From Gammaproteobacteria bacterium (lineage in GTDB: Bacteria > Pseudomonadota > Gammaproteobacteria > SZUA-229): DNA of 64,000 bases. The position numbers and the translations under genes were made by a program. Below, one piece after another: positions 33,882-45,925 of the stretch. The notes below the pieces were generated by a model. The model was given only the letters and a program-made list of their open reading frames with translations, made no database searches and was not told the origin of the DNA. Each line of letters starts with the position of its first letter. Within the stretch, counting starts at the first letter, position 1. The stretch covers positions 1 through 64,000 of the forward strand of contig JAOUNI010000009.1 in NCBI GenBank assembly GCA_029881035.1. The letters run 5' to 3'.

Positions 33882-34376
33882 ATGAGTACAGTAGACACAC
33901 AATTATCGAAACACTCCTGCGAGAAAATTGATGCGTTGATTGCAAAGTTTCCGGCGGACAGAAAAAAATCTGCACTGCTTGGGGCTCTTAATGTAGTGCA
34001 GCATGAGAATCAGGGTTTTCTAACTGAAGCCTTGATGGATGCAGTAGCTGATTATCTTCAACTAGCAAAAATTGAAGTTTATGAAGTTGCCAGTTTTTAT
34101 TCGATGTATGAATTAAAGCCAGTCGCGCGCCACAACGTGGCGATATGCACCAACATTTGCTGCATGCTGATGGGGTCACAAACTATCGTTGATCATGTTG
34201 AGAAAAAATTGGGCATCAAGCTGGGTGAGAGCACTGCGGATGGTCGTATTTATCTCAAAATTGAAGAAGAATGTTTGGCTGCCTGTACCGGTGGTCCTAT
34301 GATGCAAGTTGATCACGTTTATCATGAAAATCTCACTGCTGAAAAAGTCGATGAGATTCTGGATGGGTTGGAATAA
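33882..34376 (+). CDS. nuoE: NADH-quinone oxidoreductase subunit E
   Basis: [27 protein letters not shown]. Confidence 0.95.
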   Translation: MSTVDTQLSKHSCEKIDALIAKFPADRKKSALLGALNVVQHENQGFLTEALMDAVADYLQLAKIEVYEVASFYSMYELKPVARHNVAICTNICCMLMGSQTIVDHVEKKLGIKLGESTADGRIYLKIEEECLAACTGGPMMQVDHVYHENLTAEKVDEILDGLE

Positions 34377-35671
34377 TGACAACTGTGACGACACCACAAG
34401 TTTGCTACGCAACCTGTCAGTTTGAAGATCAACCCTGGTCTTACGAAAACTATTTGAAGGTCGGTGGTTATCAGGCCTGGCGCAAAATCCTGACAGAAAA
34501 AATATCACCTGAAGATGTGATTAATGAAGTTAAGGCATCTGGTCTTCGTGGTCGTGGCGGCGCCGGATTTCCCACGGGCTTAAAATGGAGTTTTATGCCA
34601 CGTACTGCGCCAGTACAAAAATATCTGGTCTGTAACTCAGATGAGAGTGAACCGGGCACTTGTAAAGATAGAGATATATTGCGTTTTAATCCGCATGCGC
34701 TGGTTGAAGGTATGGCGATTGCCTGTTATGCCATGGGCGCGGACGCGGGTTATAACTATATGCGTGGTGAATTTATGGATGAGCCGGCTCAACATTTTCA
34801 GTTGGCTCTGGATGAAGCTTATAAGCATGGTCTGCTGGGTGAAAGCATTCTGGGTACCGATGTCAGTATTAATCTTTATGCTTCGTTGGGTGCCGGTGCT
34901 TACATTTGTGGTGAAGAAACAGCGTTGTTGAATTCACTTGAAGGCGAACGCGGCCTGCCACGATTTAAGCCGCCATTCCCAGCTAACTTTGGCTTGTACG
35001 GCAAGCCGACGACTATTAATAACACCGAAACGTTATCTTCAGTACCATCGATTATTCGAAATGGTGGTAAGTGGTTCGCTGATCTGGGCGTTCCCAATAA
35101 CGGTGGTGTTAAATTGTTTTCAGTTTCTGGTCACGTTAGTGCACCGGGTAATTTTGAGCTACCTATGGGCACGCCCTTCAAGGATCTGCTGGCGCTGGCT
35201 GGTGGTGTGCGCGGTGGAAAAAGATTGAAAGCCGTTATCCCCGGTGGTTCCTCTGTACCAGTGGTGCCCGGCGATATCATGCTGACAGCCAACATGGATT
35301 ATGACTCGGTAGTTGCCGTTGGTTCCATGCTCGGTTCAGGTGCCGTTATCGTCATGGATGAAACAACCGATATGGTTAAGGCGCTGCAACGTATTTCCCG
35401 TTTTTATTATTCAGAATCCTGCGGTCAGTGCACACCCTGTCGTGAAGGTACCGGCTGGCTGTATCACATGCTGACACGTATTGTCGAAGGCAAGGGTACA
35501 CACGAAGATATCGCCAGACTGGATGATGTCGCCAGCAAGATTGAAGGCCGAACTATTTGTGCACTGGGTGACGCGGCGGCGATGCCGGTACGCAGTTTCC
35601 TGAAACACTTCCGAGAAGAATTTGAATACTATGTTGAACATAAGACAAGCATGGTGAAGGCGGCGCGATGA
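34376..35671 (+). CDS. nuoF: NADH-quinone oxidoreductase subunit F
   Basis: [35 protein letters not shown]. Confidence 0.98.
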   Translation: MTTVTTPQVCYATCQFEDQPWSYENYLKVGGYQAWRKILTEKISPEDVINEVKASGLRGRGGAGFPTGLKWSFMPRTAPVQKYLVCNSDESEPGTCKDRDILRFNPHALVEGMAIACYAMGADAGYNYMRGEFMDEPAQHFQLALDEAYKHGLLGESILGTDVSINLYASLGAGAYICGEETALLNSLEGERGLPRFKPPFPANFGLYGKPTTINNTETLSSVPSIIRNGGKWFADLGVPNNGGVKLFSVSGHVSAPGNFELPMGTPFKDLLALAGGVRGGKRLKAVIPGGSSVPVVPGDIMLTANMDYDSVVAVGSMLGSGAVIVMDETTDMVKALQRISRFYYSESCGQCTPCREGTGWLYHMLTRIVEGKGTHEDIARLDDVASKIEGRTICALGDAAAMPVRSFLKHFREEFEYYVEHKTSMVKAAR

Positions 35672-38055
35672 CAGAAGAACTGGTTACAATCACAGTCGAT
35701 GGTCAGGAGCTGAAAGCGCCTAAAGGTGCGATGCTGATCAGTGTTACCGACAAAGAAAATATTCGCGTGCCACGTTTTTGTTATCACGAAAAATTGTCGG
35801 TGGCGGCGAACTGCCGCATGTGTCTGGTCGAAGTAGAGAAAGCGCCAAAACCGTTACCGGCCTGCGCCACCCCGATCATGGAAGGCATGGTGGTGCATAC
35901 GCGTTCTGCTAAAGCCAAAGCGGCGCAGAAAGCCATCATGGAATTTCTGCTCATCAACCACCCGCTGGATTGTCCAATTTGTGACCAGGGTGGTGAGTGT
36001 GAGCTGCAGGATATGGCCATGGCTTATGGTCAGGATGTTTCGCAGTACAGCGAAGGCAAGCGTGTCGTTCTTGATAAAAGTATCGGTCCGCTGATTGCGA
36101 CTGAATTAACCCGCTGTATTCACTGCACACGCTGTGTTCGTTTTGGTGAAGAAATTGCCGGTGTGCGTGAAATGGGCATGACCAATCGCGGTGAGCGTGC
36201 GCGTATCGCTACCTTTATGAATCAGGCCGTGACTTCCGAGCTATCAGGAAATGTTATTGATTTGTGTCCGGTAGGCGCTTTAACTGCCAAGCCTTCACGC
36301 TTTGCAGCACGTGCCTGGGAAATGATTCAGCATGCCTCGGTAGCTCCACACGATTGTGTTGGTTCGAATGTATTTGTTCATGTTTTGCGTCACGATGTGA
36401 TTCGCGTGGTGCCGCGTGATAACGAAGCCATCAATGAAGTCTGGATTTCAGACCGAGATCGTTTTAGCTATGAAGGTATTCATAGTGAGGAACGTCTGAC
36501 CACACCGATGGTTAAACATAATGGCGAATGGAAAAGAACCGACTGGGATACCGCCATGGGTGTGGTCAGTGACAAAATTAAAGCCATGCTTGAAGATGAT
36601 GCAATCGGCGTAGACAAAATAGCGGCTCTGGTTTCACCTAATTCAACGCTTGAAGAATTATATCTGGCGCAGAAACTGATGCGCTCTATGGGAAGCGGCA
36701 ATATTGATCATCGTTTGCGTCAGAGTGATTTCAGTGATCAAAATTCAGTGCCGGTAATGCCGTGGCTGGGCCAGGATATTGAAGATTTAGAAAACTTGAA
36801 TGCAGCGTTATTAATCGGTTCCAATGTTCGTAAAGATCAGCCGATGATTTCACATCGTCTAAGAAAGGCGGTGGTTAACAATGGCGCACAAATAAGTTTT
36901 ATTAATCCGCGTACTTACGAATTTAATTTTCCGGTAGCTAGTAATATTTCGGTTGCGCAACAACGTCTGGTTAATGAACTGGCCTTGATTGCTGCTGCGG
37001 CCTATAAAGCATCTAAAAATGCTATGGCACCGCACCTGAAAAATATTTTGACTGGTTTAAAGCCGACAGTAGAGCATAAAGCAATAATCAGTCAGTTGAA
37101 AACGGCTGAGAAGAGTACGGTATTAATGGGTAATCTGGCTAGCATGCACCCGAATTCTTCGGTATTACGTGCTTTGGCCGAAGCGATTGCGATAGAAACA
37201 GGCAGCGTTCTGGGTTATTTGAGCGAAGGCGCGAATGCCGCTGGTGCCTGGCTGGCTGGTGCGGTACCTCATCGTGGTGTAGCAGGTGAAAGTGAAAATA
37301 TTGTTCAGGGTTATCATGCGGGGGAAATTAACAATCAATCTCCAGCAGCGGTGATTTTGCTTAATGTGGAGCCAGAACTGGATAGCGTGCATGCCATGAA
37401 AAACACGTTAGCACAGGCCGATATGGTGGTTGCCATTACTGCGTTTGATTCACCAACATTGCGTGAAACGGCTAACGTTTTATTGCCAGCAGCTACATTT
37501 ACTGAAACCTCAGGCACGTTTGTCAATATCGAAGGTGCCTGGCAGAGCTTTAAGGGTGTTTGTCCACCACAAGGTGATGCACGCCCTGCGTGGAAGATTC
37601 TGCGTGTATTGGCGAATCTGCTCGATCAGAAAGATTTTGATTACATGTCTTCAGAAGATGTACGTAATGAACTTCGTAGTCAATGTGAGTCAATTGTATT
37701 AAGTAATACCACCGTTGCGGATGCTTCGATTGAAATGAATCCTGCTGGTGATGAGTTGATGCGTTCGGGTGATGTGCCAATGTATGCCGGCGATGCTTTG
37801 CTGCGTCGCGCGACTTCCTTGCAGAAAACCAGTGACGCAGATACATTTTGTTTAAGAGTTAATTCAGCAGAAGCGGCTCGACTGGGTGTCATGGGTAGTG
37901 ATTCAGTATCTGTAACTCAGGAAGGACTCAGTGCACTGATGAATCTGGTGATTGATAATAGTGTTCCAGATGGTTCAGCCTGGATTCCGATGGCGATTAA
38001 GGGCAATGAGCAGTTAGGTAATGCTTTTGCTGCAATCAAGGTGGAAAAGGTGTAA
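35668..38055 (+). CDS. nuoG: NADH-quinone oxidoreductase subunit G
   Basis: [38 protein letters not shown]. Confidence 0.97.
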   Translation: MTEELVTITVDGQELKAPKGAMLISVTDKENIRVPRFCYHEKLSVAANCRMCLVEVEKAPKPLPACATPIMEGMVVHTRSAKAKAAQKAIMEFLLINHPLDCPICDQGGECELQDMAMAYGQDVSQYSEGKRVVLDKSIGPLIATELTRCIHCTRCVRFGEEIAGVREMGMTNRGERARIATFMNQAVTSELSGNVIDLCPVGALTAKPSRFAARAWEMIQHASVAPHDCVGSNVFVHVLRHDVIRVVPRDNEAINEVWISDRDRFSYEGIHSEERLTTPMVKHNGEWKRTDWDTAMGVVSDKIKAMLEDDAIGVDKIAALVSPNSTLEELYLAQKLMRSMGSGNIDHRLRQSDFSDQNSVPVMPWLGQDIEDLENLNAALLIGSNVRKDQPMISHRLRKAVVNNGAQISFINPRTYEFNFPVASNISVAQQRLVNELALIAAAAYKASKNAMAPHLKNILTGLKPTVEHKAIISQLKTAEKSTVLMGNLASMHPNSSVLRALAEAIAIETGSVLGYLSEGANAAGAWLAGAVPHRGVAGESENIVQGYHAGEINNQSPAAVILLNVEPELDSVHAMKNTLAQADMVVAITAFDSPTLRETANVLLPAATFTETSGTFVNIEGAWQSFKGVCPPQGDARPAWKILRVLANLLDQKDFDYMSSEDVRNELRSQCESIVLSNTTVADASIEMNPAGDELMRSGDVPMYAGDALLRRATSLQKTSDADTFCLRVNSAEAARLGVMGSDSVSVTQEGLSALMNLVIDNSVPDGSAWIPMAIKGNEQLGNAFAAIKVEKV

Positions 38056-39144
38056 ATGATGATTGAATTTATACCCGACTGGTTGATTGTTTTCTGGAAC
38101 TGGTTCCCGGTCGATATTCAGACTGTGCTGATTATTCTCGGCAAGATTGTTCTTATTCTTCTTCCATTGTTGTTGTCAGTGGCTTATGTGACTTACGCAG
38201 AGCGTAAAGTTATTGGTGCCATGCAGGTGCGTATTGGACCAAACCGCGTGGGTTTCTTTGGTTTCAGGCTATGGGGTTTAGGTCAGCCTATAGCTGATAC
38301 GCTCAAGCTGATGATGAAGGAAGTTGTTCTTCCCACCAAAGCCAATAAGTTTTTATTCCTGACTGCACCGGTGCTTTCTATTGCACCCGCCTTAGCTGCC
38401 TGGGCAGTAATACCTTTTGATCGTGGTATGGCTTTGACTGAAATCAATGCCGGTCTATTGTATGTGCTGGCCTTAACATCGATTGGCGTTTATGGCGTGA
38501 TCATTGCGGGCTGGGCCTCTAACTCCAAATACGCCATGTTGAGCGCCCTGCGTGCAGGCGCACAAATTGTAGCTTATGAAATTGCTATGGGTTTTGCACT
38601 GGTCGGTGTTTTGATGGCCAGTGGCAGTTTGAATTTGGGTGATATTGTTGAAGCCCAGGCGGGTGGTTTTGAAAACTGGTTTGCCTGGCCATTACTGCCA
38701 TTGTTTTTTGTTTATTTTATTTCTGGCGTGGCTGAAACTAACCGTGCACCTTTTGACGTCGCCGAAGGTGAATCTGAGATCGTTGCGGGTTTTCATGTTG
38801 AATATTCGGGTATGGCATTTGCGATCTTCTTCCTCGCTGAATATGCCAATATTATCCTGATTTCCGCGTTGACATCCTTGATGTTCCTGGGTGGCTGGTT
38901 GTCACCGTTTGAAAATGCGGCATTTGCACAGGGGACTTTTTTGGCTGAAACCAGTTTGTTATGGTTTGTCGGTAAAATATCCTTTTTTATATTCGTTTTT
39001 TTCTGGCTCCGTGCGACTTTTCCGCGTTATCGTTATGATCAGATCATGCGTCTGGGCTGGAAGGTGTTTATTCCGGTGACCATCGTCTGGTTGGTTGTTG
39101 AAGCAGTCATGTTTGTGGCCAAAGTTGGCCCGTGGGCGGTTTAA
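38056..39144 (+). CDS. nuoH: NADH-quinone oxidoreductase subunit H
   Basis: [23 protein letters not shown]. Confidence 0.98.
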   Translation: MMIEFIPDWLIVFWNWFPVDIQTVLIILGKIVLILLPLLLSVAYVTYAERKVIGAMQVRIGPNRVGFFGFRLWGLGQPIADTLKLMMKEVVLPTKANKFLFLTAPVLSIAPALAAWAVIPFDRGMALTEINAGLLYVLALTSIGVYGVIIAGWASNSKYAMLSALRAGAQIVAYEIAMGFALVGVLMASGSLNLGDIVEAQAGGFENWFAWPLLPLFFVYFISGVAETNRAPFDVAEGESEIVAGFHVEYSGMAFAIFFLAEYANIILISALTSLMFLGGWLSPFENAAFAQGTFLAETSLLWFVGKISFFIFVFFWLRATFPRYRYDQIMRLGWKVFIPVTIVWLVVEAVMFVAKVGPWAV

Positions 39145-39635
39145 TGATGAAAAAAATCGCACATTTAATTAAAAGTTTTATGCTTTGGGAGCTGCTCAAA
39201 GGTTTAGCAGTGACCTTGCGTTATCTGTTTTCACGCAAGCTTACCGTGCAGTATCCGGAAGAAAGAGCGCCAATGTCACCGCGTTTTCGTGGTCTGCATG
39301 CACAGCGCCGTTATGCCAATGGTGAAGAGCGTTGCATTGCCTGTAAATTGTGTGAAGCGGTCTGTCCAGCACTGGCGATTACCATTGATGTGGCAGAACG
39401 TGCCGATGGTTCTCGCCGAACTACGCGTTATGATATCGATTTGTTCAAATGCATTTATTGCGGTTTCTGTGAAGAAGCCTGCCCGGTAGACGCAATTGTT
39501 GAAACGCACATTTATGAGTATCACTTTGAAGAAAAAGGCACTCAAATTATGACCAAGGACAAGTTGCTGGCTATCGGTGATAAATACGAAACCGAAATTG
39601 CAGCTAATAAAGCGGCAGATGCGAAGTATAGATAA
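39132..39635 (+). CDS. nuoI: NADH-quinone oxidoreductase subunit I
   Basis: Two CxxCxxCxxxCP motifs ([24 protein letters not shown]). Confidence 0.97.
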   Translation: MGGLMMKKIAHLIKSFMLWELLKGLAVTLRYLFSRKLTVQYPEERAPMSPRFRGLHAQRRYANGEERCIACKLCEAVCPALAITIDVAERADGSRRTTRYDIDLFKCIYCGFCEEACPVDAIVETHIYEYHFEEKGTQIMTKDKLLAIGDKYETEIAANKAADAKYR

Positions 39636-39637
39636 CT

Positions 39638-40252
39638 ATGACTTTTATTGATTTCAATTTTTACTTGTTCGCCACATTGCTGATTGTTGCAGCATTGGGT
39701 GTGATAACCGCACGCAATCCTGTTCACTCGGCTTTGTGGTTGGTACTATCGTTTTTTGCCAGCTCCGCTCTCTGGATTTTGCTTGAGGCGGAATTTCTCG
39801 CCATTGCTCTGGTGCTGGTTTACGTCGGTGCCGTCATGGTGTTATTCCTGTTCGTGGTGATGATGCTGGATATCAATGTTGAACAGATGCGCAAGGGTTT
39901 TGTACGTTATCTACCAATAGGGGCACTGGTTGCTTTAGTGTTAGCGGCACAGATGATCTGGATTGTAGGTCCTGTCGGCCCCGATGTATTAGGTGACGAA
40001 TCATTGCAACAATCGGTGCGTCACGCAGCCGATTACAGCAATACCAAAGAACTAGGGCGCATTTTATATACGGAATATGTGCTGCCATTTGAAATTGCCG
40101 CGGTGATTTTACTGGTGGCGATTGTTGCAGCCATTGCCCTGACCTTGCGCCGCCGTCCTGCGACCAAATATCAGACTCCGGCAAATCAGGTGAAAGTAAA
40201 ACGTAATGACCGTTTACGTATAGTGAAAATGGATGCCGAGGCGAAGGAGTAA
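39638..40252 (+). CDS. nuoJ: NADH-quinone oxidoreductase subunit J
   Basis: NPVHSALWLVLSFFASSALWILLEAEFLAIALVLVYVGAVMVLFLFVVMML. Confidence 0.96.
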   Translation: MTFIDFNFYLFATLLIVAALGVITARNPVHSALWLVLSFFASSALWILLEAEFLAIALVLVYVGAVMVLFLFVVMMLDINVEQMRKGFVRYLPIGALVALVLAAQMIWIVGPVGPDVLGDESLQQSVRHAADYSNTKELGRILYTEYVLPFEIAAVILLVAIVAAIALTLRRRPATKYQTPANQVKVKRNDRLRIVKMDAEAKE

Positions 40253-40255
40253 ATT

Positions 40256-40567
40256 ATGCTGAGTGTATCCCTATCAAGTTATCTGACACTGGCGGCGATT
40301 TTGTTTGCGATTAGTATTGCCGGTATTTTTCTCAACAGAAAAAATGTCATCGTTTTGTTAATGTGTGTCGAGCTTATGTTACTGGCGGCCAACATCAACT
40401 TCATCGCTTTCTCGCATTATTTGAATGATTCTGCGGGCCAGGTGTTTGTCTTCTTTATTTTGACGGTTGCCGCTGCTGAGGCTGCAATTGGTCTGGCTAT
40501 ATTGGTGGTGCTGTTCCGTAATCGACGCAGTATCAATGTTGATCAACTCAATGAGATGAAGGGTTAG
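40256..40567 (+). CDS. nuoK: NADH-quinone oxidoreductase subunit K
   Basis: Family sequence and position. Confidence 0.96.
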   Translation: MLSVSLSSYLTLAAILFAISIAGIFLNRKNVIVLLMCVELMLLAANINFIAFSHYLNDSAGQVFVFFILTVAAAEAAIGLAILVVLFRNRRSINVDQLNEMKG

Positions 40568-40568
40568 T

Positions 40569-42557
40569 ATGGAATCGTTATATCTAGCCATCCCGCTGGC
40601 TTCTCTTATGGGTGCAATCATCGCTGGATTTTTTGGCGGTTACATTGGACGCAAGGGTGCGCACACAGCGACGATCCTCGGGGTAGGTACTTCATTTGTG
40701 CTGGCGTTGCTGGCGTTGAATCATCATGTCTTCAACGGCGCAGAAGCTTATAACGCGACGGTTTATACCTGGATGATCTCGGAAGGCATGCGTTTCGAAG
40801 TGGGTTTCCTGATTGATAATCTGACCGTTATGATGATGGCTGTGGTTACCGGTGTGTCACTAGCTGTGCACGTTTACACCATTGGTTATATGGCTGATGA
40901 TGAACATAACTGGCCAAATGATTCACTGGCAGGCACTAATTCGTATCAACGATTTTTTAGTTATATTTCTCTGTTTACTTTCTCCATGCTGATGCTGGTG
41001 ATGTCCAACAATTTCCTGCAGTTGTTTTTTGGCTGGGAAGCGGTAGGCCTGGTTTCTTATTTATTGATTGGTTTCTGGTCGGTTCGTCCTACCGCTGTTT
41101 ATGCCAATATGAAAGCTTTTCTGGTCAACCGCGTTGGCGACTTTGGCTTTATTCTGGGTATTGCCGCTATCGTCATGTACACCGGCTCACTGGATTATTA
41201 CGAAGTTTTTGGCAAGGCCGGTGGCTTATCATCACAGACCATGAGCATTTTTTCTGGTGTTGAGTGGAATGTGATTTCTGTGATCTGTATCCTGTTATTC
41301 ATCGGTGCTATGGGTAAATCAGCTCAGGTACCACTACACGTCTGGTTGCCAGATTCAATGGAAGGCCCGACACCGATTTCCGCTTTGATTCATGCTGCCA
41401 CCATGGTAACTGCCGGTATTTTTATGGTGTCACGTATGTCGCCGATGTTTGAATATTCGGACGCGGCATTGAGTTTCGTCATGGTGACCGGCGCGATTAC
41501 TGCCTTTACCATGGGCCTGATTGGGGTGGTGCAAAACGATATTAAACGCGTAGTCGCTTATTCAACACTGTCACAACTGGGTTATATGACGGTGGCACTG
41601 GGTGCATCAGCTTATTCGGTGGCGATTTTCCATTTGATGACTCATGCCTTCTTTAAAGCTTTATTGTTCTTGGCAGCAGGCTCGGTAATTATTGCCATGC
41701 ATCATGAGCAGGACATGCGCAAGATGGGCGGTCTAAAAAAATATCTGCCTATTACTTACTGGACATCATTAGTCGGTTCCCTGGCTTTGATCGGTTTTCC
41801 CGGTACTTCGGGTTTCTTTTCCAAAGATTCGATTATTGAAGTGGTACATCATTCCAGCCTTTATGGCCACGAGCTTGCTTATTATGCGGTGCTGGGTGGT
41901 GTATTTATCACGGCGTTTTATTCTTTCCGGATGTTCTTTATGGTGTTCCATGGCCAGGAACGCATGGACCAGCACACCAAAGAGCATTTGCACGAAACAC
42001 CATGGGTGGTCACCGGTCCTTTGATCGCACTGGCTATTCCATCGGTCATTATTGGTGCGATGACAGTGAAGACTATGGTGTTTGGTAGCTATTTTGGTAA
42101 TTCGATATTTATCAGTGAATCGCATAATGCCTTGGCTGAGTTTAGTCATGGTTTCCATGGAGTCTGGGGTTTTGTTGAGCATGGTTTCAAAGGTCCTGCT
42201 TTATATCTGGCGGCGCTAGGTGTAATTAGTGCCTGGTGGATGTACATAAAACAACCGGGCAGTGCTGATTTCTTTGCGAAGAAGTTTTCCTGGTTGCACA
42301 AACTGCTGGAAAATAAATATTACATTGATGATTTTAACGCCTGGGCTTTTGGTGGAGGTAGCCGTGGTCTGGGCGATCGTTTATGGAAAGTGGGTGACAT
42401 TGCGGTTATTGATGGTTTCTTTGTCAATGGCTCAGCCAGGGTAGTTGGCTGGTTCGCAGGTGTTGCCAGGAAAGTACAAACAGGTCTGCTCTATCATTAT
42501 GCATTTGCCATGATTATTGGTGTGCTGGCGCTGTTGACAATGTTTGTCATACTTTAA
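40569..42557 (+). CDS. nuoL: NADH-quinone oxidoreductase subunit L
   Basis: Antiporter-like; FFGWEAVGLVSYLLIGFW, LPDSMEGPTPISALIHAATMVTAG. Confidence 0.97.
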   Translation: MESLYLAIPLASLMGAIIAGFFGGYIGRKGAHTATILGVGTSFVLALLALNHHVFNGAEAYNATVYTWMISEGMRFEVGFLIDNLTVMMMAVVTGVSLAVHVYTIGYMADDEHNWPNDSLAGTNSYQRFFSYISLFTFSMLMLVMSNNFLQLFFGWEAVGLVSYLLIGFWSVRPTAVYANMKAFLVNRVGDFGFILGIAAIVMYTGSLDYYEVFGKAGGLSSQTMSIFSGVEWNVISVICILLFIGAMGKSAQVPLHVWLPDSMEGPTPISALIHAATMVTAGIFMVSRMSPMFEYSDAALSFVMVTGAITAFTMGLIGVVQNDIKRVVAYSTLSQLGYMTVALGASAYSVAIFHLMTHAFFKALLFLAAGSVIIAMHHEQDMRKMGGLKKYLPITYWTSLVGSLALIGFPGTSGFFSKDSIIEVVHHSSLYGHELAYYAVLGGVFITAFYSFRMFFMVFHGQERMDQHTKEHLHETPWVVTGPLIALAIPSVIIGAMTVKTMVFGSYFGNSIFISESHNALAEFSHGFHGVWGFVEHGFKGPALYLAALGVISAWWMYIKQPGSADFFAKKFSWLHKLLENKYYIDDFNAWAFGGGSRGLGDRLWKVGDIAVIDGFFVNGSARVVGWFAGVARKVQTGLLYHYAFAMIIGVLALLTMFVIL

Positions 42558-42598
42558 TTTTATTTAGAATTTAAACAGGTCACTGAAAAGGGTTTTAT

Positions 42599-44122
42599 AT
42601 GTTTGCCGACTGGCCATTGCTTAGCCTCACAGTTTGGGTACCTATACTAGGAGGTATCGCCGTATTATTGTCTGGTGACAAAGGTGATGCTGCGGGTGTT
42701 CGTCGTCTGGCTTTGGTCATTGCGGTCATCACTTTTATTTTGAGTCTCGGACTGTATACAGGATTCAATACCGGTACCGCTGAAATGCAGTTCGTTGAGC
42801 GCCACGAGTGGATTTCCGCGTTTAATATTTTCTATCACTTCGGCATTGATGGTATTTCTATGCCGCTGATTATTCTGACCACATTCACCACGATACTGGT
42901 GATCGTTGCGGCCTGGGAAGTGATCCAGAAAAAACCAGCGCAATATCTGGCGGCTTTCCTGATTATGGAAGGCTTGATGGTTGGAGTGTTTGCGGCGCTG
43001 GATTCAATCTTTTTCTACGTCTTCTGGGAAGGAATGCTGGTGCCGATGTTTATTCTTATCGGTGTCTGGGGTGGTGAACGCAGGGTTTACGCTACCATCA
43101 AGTTCTTCATTTACACCTTTATTGGCTCGGTGTTCATGCTGGTCGCATTGATCTATATGTATTACCAGGGAGGAAGCTTCGCCATTCTTGATATGCACGC
43201 GATGAAGCTGACCATGAATGAGCAATTATGGATCTTTATCGCTTTCCTGATGGCTTTTGCGGTAAAAGTGCCGATGTGGCCGGTGCATACCTGGTTGCCG
43301 GATGCTCACGTTGAAGCACCTACCGGCGGCTCAGTGATACTGGCGGCGATCATGCTGAAAATTGGTGGTTATGGTTTCCTGCGTTTCAGCCTGCCCATTA
43401 CCCCGGATGCCAGTCATACGCTGGACTGGTTGATCATTACGATGTCATTAATAGCTGTGGTTTATATCGGTTTTGTGGCGCTGGTGCAGAAAGACATGAA
43501 GAAGCTGGTGGCTTATTCATCAATCGCACATATGGGTTTTGTTACTCTCGGATTGTTCATTGTCTTCCAGATCTGGGAGAACCCTGCAAATTCAGATGGC
43601 AGCGGTGCAATCCTGGCGGTTGAAGGCGCCATGGTGCAGATGATTTCACATGGCTTTATTTCCGGCGCCATGTTCCTCATGATCGGCGTACTCTACGACC
43701 GCATGCATACTCGCAATATTCAGGATTACGGCGGTGTGGTCAACACCATGCCGATTTTTGCTGCTTTTGCTGTTTTCTTCTCGATGGCGAATGCGGGTCT
43801 GCCCGGCACATCCGGTTTTGTTGGCGAGTTCATGGTGATTATCGCCAGCTTCCACGCTAATTTCTGGTATGCCTTCCTGGCAGCCACCACGTTGATACTG
43901 GGTGCGGCTTACACACTGTGGATGGTGAAGCGTGTTTTCTATGGCGAAGTAGTCAACGATGGAGTGCGTGCCTTAAAAGATTTGAATCAACGTGAATTTG
44001 TGATTATGTTTACGCTTGCACTAGCGGTATTGGCGATGGGTCTGTGGCCCGCGCCAGTGGTTGACGTCATGCACGCTACGATTGAGAACTTATTGCAGCA
44101 CATTGCTGTTACAAAAATATAA
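42599..44122 (+). CDS. nuoM: NADH-quinone oxidoreductase subunit M
   Basis: FWEGMLVPMFILIGVWGGERR, LPDAHVEAPTGGSVILAAIMLKIGGYG. Confidence 0.97.
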   Translation: MFADWPLLSLTVWVPILGGIAVLLSGDKGDAAGVRRLALVIAVITFILSLGLYTGFNTGTAEMQFVERHEWISAFNIFYHFGIDGISMPLIILTTFTTILVIVAAWEVIQKKPAQYLAAFLIMEGLMVGVFAALDSIFFYVFWEGMLVPMFILIGVWGGERRVYATIKFFIYTFIGSVFMLVALIYMYYQGGSFAILDMHAMKLTMNEQLWIFIAFLMAFAVKVPMWPVHTWLPDAHVEAPTGGSVILAAIMLKIGGYGFLRFSLPITPDASHTLDWLIITMSLIAVVYIGFVALVQKDMKKLVAYSSIAHMGFVTLGLFIVFQIWENPANSDGSGAILAVEGAMVQMISHGFISGAMFLMIGVLYDRMHTRNIQDYGGVVNTMPIFAAFAVFFSMANAGLPGTSGFVGEFMVIIASFHANFWYAFLAATTLILGAAYTLWMVKRVFYGEVVNDGVRALKDLNQREFVIMFTLALAVLAMGLWPAPVVDVMHATIENLLQHIAVTKI

Positions 44123-44156
44123 ACAAGCCGATTACTACCTGGACTAAGGTTATTCA

Positions 44157-45593
44157 ATGACACTCGAAGCACTCAATTATTTAACAGCCTGGCCGGAAAT
44201 ATTTCTGCTGACTATGGCCTGTATCGTGCTGGTTGTTGATGTCTTCATCAGCGACGATAAGCGCGATTTTAGTTATTATCTATCTCAGTTGGCTTTACTA
44301 GGCACCTTTGCAATGGTGATGATGGTGCAGGTCGATGGTCGGGAAGTCGCTTTCAATAACATGTTTGTGCAGGATGCTTTATCGGTTGTTCTGAAATCGT
44401 TTATTTTAGCGCTGTCCTTTGCCGCTTTTGTGTATTCCAGGGACTATCTAAAAGATCGCAATATATTTAAAGGTGAATATTACGTACTGGGTCTGTTTGC
44501 TGTGCTTGGTATGATGCTGATGGTATCGGCAAATAATCTATTGATGATTTATCTAGGTCTGGAATTATTGTCATTGTGTTTGTACGCCATGGTGGCTTTC
44601 AATCGCGATAATGGTAATGCTTCAGAAGCTGCGATGAAATACTTTGTGCTGGGTGCCATTGCCTCTGGTATGTTGCTCTACGGCATGTCGATTTTGTATG
44701 GTTTGTCCGGCAGTCTGTTTCTTTCCGATATCACAGTTGCTATTAGTCAGGCGGATGATTCGCGCATTGGTATGGTCTTCGCACTGGTCTTTATATTAGT
44801 TGCGCTGGCATTCAAGCTGGGTGCCGTGCCATTCCATATGTGGGTGCCTGATGTGTATCAGGGTTCACCTACTGCTGTAACTGTATTCATTGGTACTGCC
44901 CCAAAGCTGGCGGGCTTTGCCATGATCATGCGCCTGCTGGTTGAAGCTATGGGTGATTTGCAGGCTGACTGGCAGCAGATGCTGATTATTCTTTCTGTGT
45001 TGTCGATGGCCACGGGTAACATCATTGCCATCGCACAAACCAATATTAAACGAATGCTGGCTTATTCAACGATTTCACACGTCGGTTTTATCTTGCTGGG
45101 TATTCTCGCGGGTAGTAATGAAGCTTATGCAGCGGCCATGTTTTATACCATTTCCTATGCGGTGATGTCGCTGGGTGCATTCGGCATTATCATGCTGTTG
45201 GCGCGTAAAGGTTTCGAGGCGGAGGAGATTGATGATTTCAAAGGCCTGAATCAACGCAGCCCATGGTTTGCTTTCCTTATGTTGGTTTTAATGCTGTCGA
45301 TGGCCGGAGTTCCGCCCACAGTCGGTTTCTGGGCAAAACTGGCTGTGCTTAAAATGGTAGTTCAAATGGATATGGTCTGGCTGGCTCTGGTGGCAGTGTT
45401 CTTTTCAATCATTGGTGTTTTCTATTATCTACGTATTATTAAAGTCATGTATTTTGATGAAATAGCTGATAACCAGCCGCTGAGTTGTGGTCGTGATATG
45501 CAAATCACATTAAGTTCAAACGCGTTGCTGGTATTGGCTTTGGGTCTTTATCCAGCGGGTTTGATGTCGCTGTGCCTGTCAGTATTTGCTTAA
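44157..45593 (+). CDS. nuoN: NADH-quinone oxidoreductase subunit N
   Basis: PFHMWVPDVYQGSPTAVTVFIGTAPKLAGFA. Confidence 0.97.
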   Translation: MTLEALNYLTAWPEIFLLTMACIVLVVDVFISDDKRDFSYYLSQLALLGTFAMVMMVQVDGREVAFNNMFVQDALSVVLKSFILALSFAAFVYSRDYLKDRNIFKGEYYVLGLFAVLGMMLMVSANNLLMIYLGLELLSLCLYAMVAFNRDNGNASEAAMKYFVLGAIASGMLLYGMSILYGLSGSLFLSDITVAISQADDSRIGMVFALVFILVALAFKLGAVPFHMWVPDVYQGSPTAVTVFIGTAPKLAGFAMIMRLLVEAMGDLQADWQQMLIILSVLSMATGNIIAIAQTNIKRMLAYSTISHVGFILLGILAGSNEAYAAAMFYTISYAVMSLGAFGIIMLLARKGFEAEEIDDFKGLNQRSPWFAFLMLVLMLSMAGVPPTVGFWAKLAVLKMVVQMDMVWLALVAVFFSIIGVFYYLRIIKVMYFDEIADNQPLSCGRDMQITLSSNALLVLALGLYPAGLMSLCLSVFA

Positions 45594-45628
45594 TTAACGC
45601 TTAAATACCTCCATTTAGCGAACTGGAC

Positions 45629-45657
45629 TTGCATTCGTCGTGCTAAGTCCGTATTAT
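45629..45657 (+). promoter_or_regulatory. Putative sigma70 promoter for tRNA-fMet / rimP-nusA operon
   Basis: TTGCAT (45629-45634), N17, TATTAT (45652-45657), GC-rich discriminator CTGCGCC. Confidence 0.65.
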
Positions 45658-45669
45658 CTGCGCCGTTGT

Positions 45670-45746
<77 letters not shown>

Positions 45747-45788
45747 GTTTTATCTCGTTTTTGGTGCGCGAATATCTGTACGGAGATG

Positions 45789-45812
45789 CCTGAGATTGTG
45801 TCAATCTCAAGG
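45789..45812 (+). other. Stem-loop in rimP leader
   Basis: CCTGAGATTG-tgt-CAATCTCAAGG, 10 bp with a single bulged A. Confidence 0.6.
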
Positions 45813-45838
45813 TTTACGTTGTTACCAGAGGTTTTTGG

Positions 45839-45864
45839 AAAAGCTCCGTTTACGGGGCTTTTTT
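45839..45864 (+). terminator. Intrinsic terminator upstream of rimP (t1)
   Basis: AAGCTCCG-ttta-CGGGGCTT followed by T-run. Confidence 0.8.
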
Positions 45865-45868
45865 GTTG

Positions 45869-45895
45869 GCGATAAAAAAACGTTATCGCTTTTTT
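45869..45895 (+). terminator. Second intrinsic terminator upstream of rimP (t2)
   Basis: GCGATAA-aaaaacg-TTATCGC followed by TTTTTT. Confidence 0.75.
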
Positions 45896-45925
45896 AATGT
45901 GTAGTAACGGTTAGAAGGTATATAT

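Noticed and set aside
41769-42182. 137-aa ORF antisense to nuoL
   Set aside because: Shadow ORF; His/Arg-rich composition is typical of antisense reading of membrane-protein genes.
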